Part shown: positions 33,099 to 41,233 of the stretch, in pieces | Layout: each line of letters opens with the position of its first letter | Position numbering within the stretch: the stretch's first letter is position 1 | Source: Citrobacter telavivensis | GTDB lineage: Bacteria > Pseudomonadota > Gammaproteobacteria > Enterobacterales > Enterobacteriaceae | Direction of reading: 5' to 3' | Assembly (NCBI GenBank): GCA_009363175.1 | Contig: CP045205.1 | Coordinates: forward strand, 4,278,001 to 4,342,000 | Length of the DNA: 64,000 nucleotides | The notes under the pieces: generated by a model | Database searches by the model: none | Seen by the model: only the letters and a program-made list of their open reading frames with translations | Told to the model about the DNA's origin: nothing | Translations under genes and position numbers: made by a program

Positions 33099-33752
33099 AT
33101 GGATATCGTTTCAGTGGCCTTAAAGCGTCACTCCACCAAGGCATTCGACCCTAGTAAAAAACTGACCGCTGAAGAAGCAGAAAAAATCAAAACGCTGCTG
33201 CAGTTCAGTCCGTCCAGCACTAACTCTCAGCCGTGGCACTTTATCGTTGCCAGCACCGAGGAAGGCAAAGCGCGCGTGGCAAAATCTGCCACCGGTAGCT
33301 ATGTCTTCAACGAGCGTAAAATGCTCGATGCCTCGCACGTTGTGGTGTTCTGCGCTAAAACGGCGATGGACGATGCGTGGCTGGAGCGTGTAGTCGATCA
33401 GGAAGAGGCCGATGGTCGTTTTGCCTCTGCCGAAGCGAAAGCCGCCAACCACAAAGGTCGGACATTCTTTGCCGACATGCACCGTAAAGACCTGAAAGAT
33501 GATGCGCACTGGATGGCAAAACAGGTTTATCTGAACGTCGGTAACTTCCTGTTAGGTGTTGGCGCACTGGGTCTGGACGCGGTACCGATCGAAGGGTTCG
33601 ACGCCGCCATACTCGATGCGGAATTTGGCCTGAAAGAAAAAGGCTTCACCAGTGTGGTCGTGGTTCCTGTGGGTCATCACAGCGTCGAAGATTTCAACGC
33701 CTCGCTGCCAAAATCTCGCCTGCCGCTGGAAACCACGCTGACAGAGGTGTAA
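33099..33752 (+). CDS. nfsB: Oxygen-insensitive NAD(P)H nitroreductase NfsB
   Basis: A 217-residue FMN-dependent nitroreductase starting MDIVSVALKRHSTKAFDPSKK. It has QFSPSSTNSQPWHF and LGLDAVPIEGFD, matching E. coli NfsB/NfnB. The enzyme reduces nitroaromatics and quinones and activates nitrofurans. The ribosome site is GGGAGTAGTT. A clean terminator follows at 33789. Confidence 0.96.
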   Translation: MDIVSVALKRHSTKAFDPSKKLTAEEAEKIKTLLQFSPSSTNSQPWHFIVASTEEGKARVAKSATGSYVFNERKMLDASHVVVFCAKTAMDDAWLERVVDQEEADGRFASAEAKAANHKGRTFFADMHRKDLKDDAHWMAKQVYLNVGNFLLGVGALGLDAVPIEGFDAAILDAEFGLKEKGFTSVVVVPVGHHSVEDFNASLPKSRLPLETTLTEV

Positions 33753-33788
33753 TTCACCCAGCGCCCTGCATTTGCATAATTTCCCCTC

Positions 33789-33814
33789 AGCGGTCATCAT
33801 TGACCGCTGTTTTA
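33789..33814 (+). terminator. Rho-independent terminator after nfsB
   Basis: A perfect 8-bp stem, AGCGGTCA (33789-33796) with TGACCGCT (33801-33808), has the loop TCAT, followed by GTTTTAT. It lies between the nfsB stop and the ybdG ribosome site. Confidence 0.8.
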
Positions 33815-33827
33815 TAAAGGAGAAATT

Positions 33828-35075
33828 ATGCAGGAATTAATTACCCAGGTTGAAGATTTAGCGGGTATTGAAATGAATCACACCACCTCGCTGGTGGTGA
33901 TTTTCGGTATTATTTTTCTCACCGCCGTCATTGTGCATATTATTTTGCACTGGGTGGTACTGCGCACATTCGAAAAACGTGCCATCGCCAGTTCCCGTCT
34001 GTGGCTACAAATAATTACCCAGAACAAGTTATTCCATCGTCTGGCGTTTACCCTGCAGGGGATTATCGTCAATATTCAGGCGGCGCTATGGTTGCAAAAA
34101 GGCAGTGAAGCGGCAGAAATTCTGACCACCTGCGCGCAATTGTGGATCATGATGTATGCCCTGCTGTCGCTGTTTTCATTACTGGATGTCATCTTAAATC
34201 TGGCGCAAAAATTCCCAGCAGCCTCTCAGCTTCCGCTCAAAGGCATATTTCAGGGTATTAAACTGATTAGCGCGATTATCGTTGGCATTCTGGTGATCTC
34301 GCTGTTAATGGGTCAGTCCCCGGCGATTCTGATTAGCGGTCTGGGCGCGATGGCGGCCGTGCTGATGTTAGTATTTAAAGACCCGATTCTTGGGCTGGTT
34401 GCCGGTATTCAGCTTTCCGCTAACGACATGCTGAAACTGGGTGACTGGCTGGAGATGCCGAAATACGGCGCTGACGGCGCGGTGATTGATATTGGTCTGA
34501 CAACGGTGAAAGTCCGCAACTGGGACAATACCATCACCACCATTCCCACCTGGTCACTGGTTTCTGATTCCTTTAAAAACTGGAGCGGCATGTCGGCCTC
34601 CGGCGGTCGGCGTATTAAACGTAGCATCAGTATTGACGCCACCAGCATTCATTTTCTGGATGATGATGAAAAGCAGCGACTGTATAAAGCGCGCCTGCTG
34701 AAGCCTTATCTGGATACGCGCCATCAGGAAATCGACGAATGGAATCAACAACTGGATGCGCCAGAATCGGTATTAAACCATCGCCGGATGACCAATATCG
34801 GGACTTTCCGCGCCTACCTGAACGAATATCTGCGCAACCATCCGCGCATTCGTCAAGATATGACCTTAATGGTGCGTCAACTGGCACCGGACGATCACGG
34901 TCTGCCCATCGAAATTTACGCCTTTACCAATACCGTCGTCTGGCTGGAATATGAAAGTATTCAAGCCGATATTTTCGACCATATTTTTGCGGTGGTGGAA
35001 GAGTTCGGCTTACGTATTCACCAGTCGCCCACCGGCAATGACATTCGCTCGCTGGCGGGAGCCTTCACCCAATAG
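33828..35075 (+). CDS. ybdG: Miniconductance mechanosensitive channel YbdG
   Basis: A 415-residue MscS-family inner-membrane channel. Several membrane helices fill the first 180 residues, with a pore-lining/beta junction at LISGLGAMAAVLMLVFKDPILGLVAG. These are followed by the cytoplasmic beta domain (GTVKVRNWDN-type stretch, IPTWSLVSDSFKNW) and a C-terminal vestibule. The ribosome site AAAGGAGAAATT is strong. In E. coli it opens on mild osmotic downshock and adjoins pheP. Here its stop is one base from the end of an inserted LacI-family gene. Confidence 0.94.
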   Translation: MQELITQVEDLAGIEMNHTTSLVVIFGIIFLTAVIVHIILHWVVLRTFEKRAIASSRLWLQIITQNKLFHRLAFTLQGIIVNIQAALWLQKGSEAAEILTTCAQLWIMMYALLSLFSLLDVILNLAQKFPAASQLPLKGIFQGIKLISAIIVGILVISLLMGQSPAILISGLGAMAAVLMLVFKDPILGLVAGIQLSANDMLKLGDWLEMPKYGADGAVIDIGLTTVKVRNWDNTITTIPTWSLVSDSFKNWSGMSASGGRRIKRSISIDATSIHFLDDDEKQRLYKARLLKPYLDTRHQEIDEWNQQLDAPESVLNHRRMTNIGTFRAYLNEYLRNHPRIRQDMTLMVRQLAPDDHGLPIEIYAFTNTVVWLEYESIQADIFDHIFAVVEEFGLRIHQSPTGNDIRSLAGAFTQ

Positions 35076-35076
35076 A

Positions 35077-36048
35077 TCAGGTACTGGCGCGCGAAATAAA
35101 GCGCCAGTCCATCATGACCCTTTCCGTTGGGGCATCCGGATTATCAATTTTGTTGAGCAGTAAGGTGACCGCTTTGCGGCCAATCTCCCGCGACGGCTGT
35201 TCAATAGTGGTAAGCGACACCATCTCAGACAGTTCAGTGCCGTCAAACCCAACCACGGCAATATCCTGCGGTACGCGGAGTCCCGCCTGCTCAATAGCGC
35301 GCAACGCCCCTGCCGCCAGCGTATCGGAAACGGCAAACACCGCATCCGGCGGGTTCTCCTTCAGCAGCTTTTGCATCGCCGCCATTCCGGCCGCTGAGCT
35401 GAGGTCGCTGGCATATTCCACCGCCTGATAATCCAGCTCGCGCAGATGAATCACGCTCTTATAACCGCGCTCGCGCAGACGGGCATATTTGTAGCTTAAG
35501 TCGTGATTAATCAAGGCAATCCGCGTACGCCCGCTGTCGGCGAGCTGACTCACCACATACTGCGACGCGTCCACATCGTTGATCCCGACACAGGAAACGC
35601 TCCCTGCATCGGCATACTCCGCACACTGAACCCAGGCAGCGTTACCGATTAACTCGGCAAGTTCCGGCAGCCGGGAGAAGGCGTCCATGGTGATAATACC
35701 GTCGACGATTTTACCCGATAGCAGGCTTAACCCTGAGCGGGAACGATCGATATCAGAACCTGAATTGCACAACAGGATACGGTAGCCGTTTTTCTCGGCC
35801 TCCGCTTCAATGCCCTTGACCACCTCCGCGCAGAACGGGTTGGCGATGTTGGACACCATCACCAGAATCATATGGCTACGCGCGGTGCGAAGTTGACGTG
35901 CCAGCAGATTGGGCTGGTAGTTACTCTCCTTGATTGCCTGCAAAACCCGCTCACGGTTTTTCGCTTTCACACTGTCGCTGTTGTTCAACACACGCGACAC
36001 CGTCGCCACCGAAACCCCGGCCAACTGAGCGATTTTCTGAATAGACAT
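35077..36048 (-). CDS. LacI-family transcriptional regulator of the 36-39.5 kb sugar operon
   Basis: A 323-residue LacI/GalR regulator. The N-terminal helix-turn-helix MSIQKIAQLAGVSVATVSRVL (1-21) is followed by the hinge helix LLARQLRTARS and a periplasmic-binding-like effector domain (IVVSNIANPFCAEVVKGIE-type start, FDGTELSEMVSLTTIEQP end). It lies downstream of, and on the same strand as, the permease-isomerase-oxidoreductase genes. It probably binds the two GTAATCGATTAC palindromes at 39561 and 39593, which have the CG-centred form typical of LacI-family operators. The effector is unknown. Confidence 0.88.
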   Translation of the reverse strand: MSIQKIAQLAGVSVATVSRVLNNSDSVKAKNRERVLQAIKESNYQPNLLARQLRTARSHMILVMVSNIANPFCAEVVKGIEAEAEKNGYRILLCNSGSDIDRSRSGLSLLSGKIVDGIITMDAFSRLPELAELIGNAAWVQCAEYADAGSVSCVGINDVDASQYVVSQLADSGRTRIALINHDLSYKYARLRERGYKSVIHLRELDYQAVEYASDLSSAAGMAAMQKLLKENPPDAVFAVSDTLAAGALRAIEQAGLRVPQDIAVVGFDGTELSEMVSLTTIEQPSREIGRKAVTLLLNKIDNPDAPTERVMMDWRFISRAST

Positions 36049-36098
36049 AACGACGACACATCCTGCGGTTAGCGTTTTATGCAGGCTATCATAAATTT

Positions 36099-36120
36099 GT
36101 TGCCCGGCGAACCGGGCAAC
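36099..36120 (-). terminator. Hairpin between oxidoreductase and lacI-type gene
   Basis: A perfect 9-bp stem, GTTGCCCGG (36099-36107) with CCGGGCAAC (36112-36120), has the loop CGAA. It sits three bases after the oxidoreductase stop and has no long T run, so it may only partly end the operon before the regulator gene. Confidence 0.6.
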
Positions 36121-36123
36121 GCG

Positions 36124-37266
36124 TCATCGCTCAATGCGCACCCAGCGCTGCTGCTGATGGCTTTTCACTATCGCATCAATGATATACATCACATCCGCAC
36201 CGTCGTGGAAGGTGGCAAACTGCGGCGTTTTCGCCATTTCGCCTGCCTGAACGGCCCGGTAGAACTGCGCCATCATATTTTTGAAGGCATCAGGCCAGCC
36301 TTCAATATGCCCACCGGGGAAATGGGCGCTGTCGGCGACATCACGGTTCATCAGTGCAGGATCATCGGTCAGGATCTGATTCGCCTGCGCGCGATGCCCC
36401 ACCCACAACTGCTGCGGTACCTCCTGATCCCACGCCACGGACCGCTCGCTGCCGTTGATTTCAAACGTCAGGCGATTTTTACGCCCGGCGCTCACCTGTG
36501 AGACGCGAAAACTGCCCTTGCTGCCATCGTCAAAGCGGAACAGCACCGAGCCGAAATCTTCCGTGTTCACCGGTTTATCTTCATACCGGGCGTTCGGGTC
36601 GTGAGCAAAGGTCTGGTTACCCGCGACGTTCTCCTTGCGCGTCGGCCAGACAATCGCGAGATCGGCCATCACCTCCGTGATGCGTCGTCCGGTAACAAAC
36701 TGCACCGTGTCACACCAGTGGGAACCAATGTCCGCCACCGCGCGCGACGCCCCGCCGAGTGCGGCGTCCACGCGCCAGTTGTAGTCGGTTTCCAGCAACA
36801 TCCAGTCCTGCAGATAGCTGCCATGAGTAGCAAACAGTCGCCCGATGCTTCCTGCGTGCATCATGCTGGCCGCCTGGCGCACCATGGCAAACTGGCGATA
36901 GACAAAGCTGACGCCATGTACCACGCCAGCCTCTTCCGCCAGCGCCACCAGTTCGCGCGCCTCTTCTGGCGTCATGCACAATGGCTTTTCAGAGAAGACA
37001 TGCTTGCCTGCCTGCACTATCTGCCGGTTGATCTGCGCATGCAGATGGTTTGGCGTGCAGTTATGCACCACCTGCAGATTCGGATGCGCAAGCAGTTCCT
37101 CAACGCTGCCGTAGGCATACGGCACGTTCAGCGCCAGTGCTTTTTCCTGGGCCTGGGAAAGACTGCCGTCGCACAGCGCTACCACCTGCACAAACCCGAG
37201 TCGGCGCAGCGCGTCGATATGCGCTGGACCGATAAATCCGCTGCCAATAATGCCGACGTTAATCAT
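36124..37266 (-). CDS. Gfo/Idh/MocA-family NAD(P)-dependent oxidoreductase
   Basis: A 380-residue sugar or inositol oxidoreductase. It has a Rossmann start MINVGIIGSGFIGPAHIDALRR, the EKP motif (HVFSEKPLCMTPEEA) with its catalytic-type lysine, and DIGSHWCD in the C-terminal domain. The ATG at 37266 is chosen since this motif normally opens the family; the upstream extension in the same frame overlaps the preceding gene and is not homologous. The two genes overlap by 8 bp (ATGATTAA). Such enzymes oxidise or reduce hydroxyls of sugars, amino sugars or cyclitols. Paired with a TIM-barrel protein it might act on a keto-sugar intermediate; the substrate is not known. Confidence 0.87.
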   Translation of the reverse strand: MINVGIIGSGFIGPAHIDALRRLGFVQVVALCDGSLSQAQEKALALNVPYAYGSVEELLAHPNLQVVHNCTPNHLHAQINRQIVQAGKHVFSEKPLCMTPEEARELVALAEEAGVVHGVSFVYRQFAMVRQAASMMHAGSIGRLFATHGSYLQDWMLLETDYNWRVDAALGGASRAVADIGSHWCDTVQFVTGRRITEVMADLAIVWPTRKENVAGNQTFAHDPNARYEDKPVNTEDFGSVLFRFDDGSKGSFRVSQVSAGRKNRLTFEINGSERSVAWDQEVPQQLWVGHRAQANQILTDDPALMNRDVADSAHFPGGHIEGWPDAFKNMMAQFYRAVQAGEMAKTPQFATFHDGADVMYIIDAIVKSHQQQRWVRIER

Positions 37267-38284
37267 TGGCACCCCCGGCGGCAAAATCATCAAACGCCCG
37301 TCCGGAGACCGGAATGATATGGCGGCGGATAAATTCGCTGCCTTCGCTGGCCCCGGTATCACTGTCTTTCAGGCAACACTCCCACTCCAGCACCGCCCAG
37401 CCGTCAAAGTCATACTGCGTCAGCTTGCTAAAAATACCGTTGAAGTCGATCTGCCCATCCCCCAGCGAGCGAAATCGCCCTGCCCGGTTGATCCACGACT
37501 GATAGCCGCCGTATACCCCACTGCGCCCGTTCGCCCGGAACTCCGCATCCTTCACGTGAAACGCTTTGATACGCGAATGGTAGATGTCGATAAAGGCCAG
37601 GTAATCCATCTGTTGCAACAGCATATGGCTGGGATCATAAAGAATGTTGCAGCGCGGATGGTTGTCCAGAAGATGCAAGAAACGTTCGAACGTGACGCCA
37701 TCGTGCAAATCCTCACCAGGATGCAGCTCAAAACAGACGTCCACCCCGTGCGCATCGAAGGTATCCAGAATCGGTCGCCAGCGGTTTGCCAGTTCGCTGA
37801 ATGCTTCCTGAAAACGCGCTTCATTGTGTGGTGGCCACGGGTAGAAAAACGGCCAGGCCAGCGAACCGGAAAACGTAGCATGCGCGCGGAGCCCCAGCTT
37901 TGCCGATGCGGCCGCCGCCTGTTTCAGCGTCTTCGCGGCCCACGCCCGGCGTGCCACATCGTTGCCACGCACCGCCGCTGGCGCAAAGTGGTCGAAGGCG
38001 TCGCTGTAAACCGGGTTTACCGCCATCAGTTGCCCTTCCAGATGGGTCGATAGTTCGCTGATGACCAGACCGTGCTCCGCCAGCTTACCGCTTATGTCGT
38101 CGCAATAGGCCTGACTCTGCGCCGCCTTTGCCAGATCGAAAATCTGCGGCTGATGGCAGGGGATCTGCACCGCTTTATAGCCCTTGCCGGCCGCCCAACC
38201 TGCCAGCCCCTCCAGCGAGTTAAACGGCGCTTGCTCCCCGATAAACTGCGACAGAAAAATACCCGGCCCTTTAATCGTCCTCAT
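37259..38284 (-). CDS. Sugar phosphate isomerase/epimerase-like TIM-barrel protein
   Basis: A 341-residue AP-endonuclease-2/xylose-isomerase-like barrel. The metal-site acidic and histidine residues sit in VCFELHPGEDLHDG, NILYDPSHMLLQ, FHVKDAEF and WAVLEWECCLKD. Members include IolE/IolH-type and keto-sugar enzymes. It lies 15 bp after the permease gene and overlaps the oxidoreductase gene by 8 bp, so the three are one operon. A role as isomerase, epimerase or keto-glycoside lyase is possible; the sequence does not decide. Confidence 0.85.
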   Translation of the reverse strand: MRTIKGPGIFLSQFIGEQAPFNSLEGLAGWAAGKGYKAVQIPCHQPQIFDLAKAAQSQAYCDDISGKLAEHGLVISELSTHLEGQLMAVNPVYSDAFDHFAPAAVRGNDVARRAWAAKTLKQAAAASAKLGLRAHATFSGSLAWPFFYPWPPHNEARFQEAFSELANRWRPILDTFDAHGVDVCFELHPGEDLHDGVTFERFLHLLDNHPRCNILYDPSHMLLQQMDYLAFIDIYHSRIKAFHVKDAEFRANGRSGVYGGYQSWINRAGRFRSLGDGQIDFNGIFSKLTQYDFDGWAVLEWECCLKDSDTGASEGSEFIRRHIIPVSGRAFDDFAAGGAND

Positions 38285-38299
38285 ACCACCTCCAGAAAA

Positions 38300-39538
38300 T
38301 TACGCCTTGTCATCGTCATACTTGAACGAGAACAGGAAAATCAGGGCAATCACCGCGGCCGCCACCGCCGGGATCCACCAGAATGTCACCCATGCCTGCG
38401 GCACGGTTTGTCCGGCAACCAACCGGTTATACAGCGCGCCGGAGATCTGCGAGCCCAGCAGCATCCCAATACCGTAGGTAAACATCACGATCATGCTCTG
38501 CGCCTGGCCTTTTACCTTTTCACCCGCCACGCGGTCGGTGTAGATAAAGCCGACAACAAAGAAAAAGTCATAGCACACACCGTGCAGCAGAATGCCGAGA
38601 TACAGCAGGAAACGCCCCTCTTCACTCACGCCAAGCGCAAAAAACGCATAGCGAACGAACCACGCCAGCATGCCGATCAGCAGCATGTATTTCACGCCCA
38701 GGCGGCGGAACAGCAGCGGGATCACCAACATGAAGACGATTTCTGACATCTGCCCGAACGACATGGCGGTGCTAACATCCGCAATACCGGCATCCGCCAG
38801 ATAAGAGGCGGTGTAAGCGTAATAGGTGCCGAGCGGTACCGAGATCAACATCGCGCAAAGCGAAAAGATAAAGAAGTGGCGCGTTTTGAGCAGCGCAAAC
38901 GCATCGGCGCAGAACAGATCGCGCACCTGTACCGGCAGTCCCTTCGCAGGGGCTGGCGTATGCGGCAGCGTCAGACTATACAACGCCAGTATCACGGAAC
39001 TGACCGCCGCCACCTGGAAGATGGTAATGCTGGACGCAACGCCGGTGACGCCGATAAAAATCCCCGCCACGATCCAGCCGATCGTGCCGAACACGCGCAC
39101 CACCGGGAAGGTTTTATCGACATTCGTCAGGCTGTGAAACGCGATGTTATTGGTCAGCGCCAGCGTTGGCATATAGCACAGCGTATAGCCGAACAGCAGG
39201 CCAATCAGCAGCGCACCGTTTTGGGCAATCAATGCCCCCGGCACAAACCACAGAATCACCGCCCCGGCCAGATGCATCACCGCCATCACCTTTTGCGAGG
39301 CAAAGAAGCGATCCACCAGCATACCGAGCACAAACGGTGAAAGAATAGAGGCGATCGGCCCTGCGGAAAACGCATCGCCAATCAGTAAAGACATGTCGTG
39401 CTGCGTCATGACCAGACCAAGCGTCACCGACCAGCTTCCCCAGATAAAAAACTGTAAGAACATCATCAGCGACAGTCGGGGTACCAGCAGCCGGTGCTGC
39501 CCTATCGCCTTTCCACTACTTTCCGTTGTTGACACCAT
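38300..39538 (-). CDS. MFS transporter of the nucleoside:H+ symporter (NHS, NupG-like) family
   Basis: A 412-residue permease with about 12 membrane helices. It begins LVPRLSLMMFLQFFIWGSWSVTLG, the NHS/NupG signature, and has LPTLALTNNIAFHSL and VRVFGTIGWIVAG blocks. NHS members carry nucleosides or sugar-like compounds. It is the first gene of the operon; its promoter region carries two LacI-type palindromes. The neighbouring TIM-barrel and Gfo/Idh enzymes make a sugar or glycoside more likely than a nucleoside (inference). Confidence 0.86.
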   Translation of the reverse strand: MVSTTESSGKAIGQHRLLVPRLSLMMFLQFFIWGSWSVTLGLVMTQHDMSLLIGDAFSAGPIASILSPFVLGMLVDRFFASQKVMAVMHLAGAVILWFVPGALIAQNGALLIGLLFGYTLCYMPTLALTNNIAFHSLTNVDKTFPVVRVFGTIGWIVAGIFIGVTGVASSITIFQVAAVSSVILALYSLTLPHTPAPAKGLPVQVRDLFCADAFALLKTRHFFIFSLCAMLISVPLGTYYAYTASYLADAGIADVSTAMSFGQMSEIVFMLVIPLLFRRLGVKYMLLIGMLAWFVRYAFFALGVSEEGRFLLYLGILLHGVCYDFFFVVGFIYTDRVAGEKVKGQAQSMIVMFTYGIGMLLGSQISGALYNRLVAGQTVPQAWVTFWWIPAVAAAVIALIFLFSFKYDDDKA

Positions 39539-39560
39539 TTTGAGCCTCGCCCTTTAAAAA

Positions 39561-39572
39561 GTAATCGATTAC
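39561..39572. promoter_or_regulatory. LacI-type operator O1
   Basis: GTAATCGATTAC is a perfect 12-bp palindrome 23 bp upstream of the permease ATG, so it probably overlaps the start of transcription. The preceding AA and following AAA are shared with the second copy. Confidence 0.75.
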
Positions 39573-39592
39573 AAATTGCCATCAGATGAAAA

Positions 39593-39604
39593 GTAATCGA
39601 TTAC
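39593..39604. promoter_or_regulatory. LacI-type operator O2
   Basis: A second perfect GTAATCGATTAC palindrome lies 32 bp (about three helical turns) from the first and on the same face of the DNA. The wider sequence AAAGTAATCGATTACAAA is repeated. Two operators in phase fit cooperative repression by the LacI-family regulator at 35077. Confidence 0.75.
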
Positions 39605-39691
39605 AAAATAAAGATCCTGTGGATCGAAACAGAATTGAGAGAAGGGTCACGATAAAGGTGGAGAGCGGTGGTGGCGGGTAACAGTTTTGTC

Positions 39692-39719
39692 TGCCCGGCA
39701 AGCAAAGCGCCACCGGGCA
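39692..39719 (-). terminator. REP-like hairpin / terminator after pheP
   Basis: TGCCCGG (39692-39698) pairs with CCGGGCA (39713-39719), with further pairing inside (GGCAAGC…GCGCC). On the minus strand it follows the pheP stop by 9 bp and runs into GACAAAAC. It resembles the short palindromic (REP-type) sequences of enterics as well as a terminator. Confidence 0.55.
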
Positions 39720-39728
39720 TCAACAGGG

Positions 39729-41117
39729 TTACTTTTTGCGGGAGAGCTTAAACGCCACAAACAGGAAGATGACCCACACCGGCAGCAGCATGGCTGACAG
39801 ACGCATGTCGTCGATAGTGCACATCAGCACGAGGATCATCGCCAGGAAGGCAATACAGATGTAGTTCCCCGCCGGATAGAGCAACGCCTTGAACTGGGTG
39901 TCGCGCCCTTTGCGACGCATCGCAGCACGAAAACGAAGATGCGCCAGACAGATCATGATCCAGTTCAGCAGCAGCGTTGCCACCACCAGTGCCATCAGCA
40001 GGCCAAAAGCCTCTTTCGGCAGCAGGTAGTTAATCAGCACCACCAGCGAAGTGATAGCGCCCGAGAGCAGCAGTGAGTTCACCGGCACGCCACGACGGCT
40101 GACGCGGGTCAGAAATTTCGGGGCGTTGCCCTGAACTGACAGACCAAACAGCATACGACTGTTGGAATAAACGCCACTGTTATAAACAGACAGAGATGCC
40201 ACCAGAATCACGAAGTTCAGTGCTGAAGCCACCACGTTGCTGTTCAGATCGTGGAAAATCATCACAAACGGGCTACTGTCGGATTTCACTTCCACCCACG
40301 GATAGAGCGCCAGCAGAACCACCAGCGAACCGATGTAAAACAGCAAAATACGGTACACCACCTGATTGACGGCTTTGGGGATGCTTTTATGCGGATCACG
40401 GGCTTCTGCCGCAGTGATCCCGATAAGCTCCAGCCCGCCAAAAGAGAACATAATGACCGCCAGCGACAGAATCAGCCCCTTCCAGCCCGTCGCCAGAAAA
40501 CCGCCGTGCTGCCACAGGTTGTCGATGGTCGCCCGCTCGCCGCCGTGACCCGAGAACAGCAGCCACAGGCCAAAGCCGATCATGCCGATAATCGCCAGTA
40601 CTTTAATGAGCGCAAACCAGAATTCAGTTTCGCCGTACAGACGGACGTTCACCAGATTGACGGCGTTAATGATAATAAAGAAGGCCGCGGCCCAGACCCA
40701 GGTGGGAACGTCGGGTAACCAGTACTGCATATAGATACCGGCGGCCGTCAGTTCAGCCATCCCGACCAGCACAAACATCACCCAGTAGTTCCAGCCTGAC
40801 AGGAAGCCCGCAAACGGCCCCCAGTATTTATAGGCAAAGTGAGCGAAAGAGCCCGATACCGGCTCTTCGACGACCATTTCGCCGAGCTGGCGCATGATCA
40901 GAAAGGCAATAACCCCGGCGATGCCATAACCCAGCAGTACTGCCGGACCCGCCATCTGAATCGCCGGACCGATACCCAAAAACAGCCCGGTACCAATTGC
41001 GCCGCCGAGGGCGATTAACTGGATATGTCGATTTTGCAAACCACGTTGCAGCGTCGGAGTCTGTTCCGACGACGCTTCAGAACGACCGTTGCCTGAAGCG
41101 GATGACGCGTCTCTCAC
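39729..41117 (-). CDS. pheP: Phenylalanine-specific permease PheP
   Basis: A 462-residue amino-acid permease of the APC family with 12 membrane helices. The sequence from LQRGLQNRHIQLIALGGAIGTGLFLG through the GSFAHFAYKYWGPFAGFLSGWNY region follows E. coli PheP almost residue for residue. The start is GTG at 41117 with AGGGGTAGG just before it; the short N-terminal tail differs from E. coli. In K-12 pheP lies directly between cusA and ybdG; here accessory genes separate it from both. Confidence 0.95.
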   Translation of the reverse strand: MRDASSASGNGRSEASSEQTPTLQRGLQNRHIQLIALGGAIGTGLFLGIGPAIQMAGPAVLLGYGIAGVIAFLIMRQLGEMVVEEPVSGSFAHFAYKYWGPFAGFLSGWNYWVMFVLVGMAELTAAGIYMQYWLPDVPTWVWAAAFFIIINAVNLVNVRLYGETEFWFALIKVLAIIGMIGFGLWLLFSGHGGERATIDNLWQHGGFLATGWKGLILSLAVIMFSFGGLELIGITAAEARDPHKSIPKAVNQVVYRILLFYIGSLVVLLALYPWVEVKSDSSPFVMIFHDLNSNVVASALNFVILVASLSVYNSGVYSNSRMLFGLSVQGNAPKFLTRVSRRGVPVNSLLLSGAITSLVVLINYLLPKEAFGLLMALVVATLLLNWIMICLAHLRFRAAMRRKGRDTQFKALLYPAGNYICIAFLAMILVLMCTIDDMRLSAMLLPVWVIFLFVAFKLSRKK

Positions 41118-41233
41118 GTCCTACCCCTGTCTCTTTTTTAGAAGGGGCACGTTTTAACACTTCATGCTGGAGGTAGCAAGTTAAAGGCGTGGGAATGGAT
41201 GGGGCATCCTTGCCCCTGATAACGAGGTGGAAC

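Noticed and set aside
38072..38746. A 224-residue plus-strand frame across the TIM-barrel and permease genes
   Set aside because: It lies opposite two recognised genes, is very rich in Arg, His and Gln, and has no family features.
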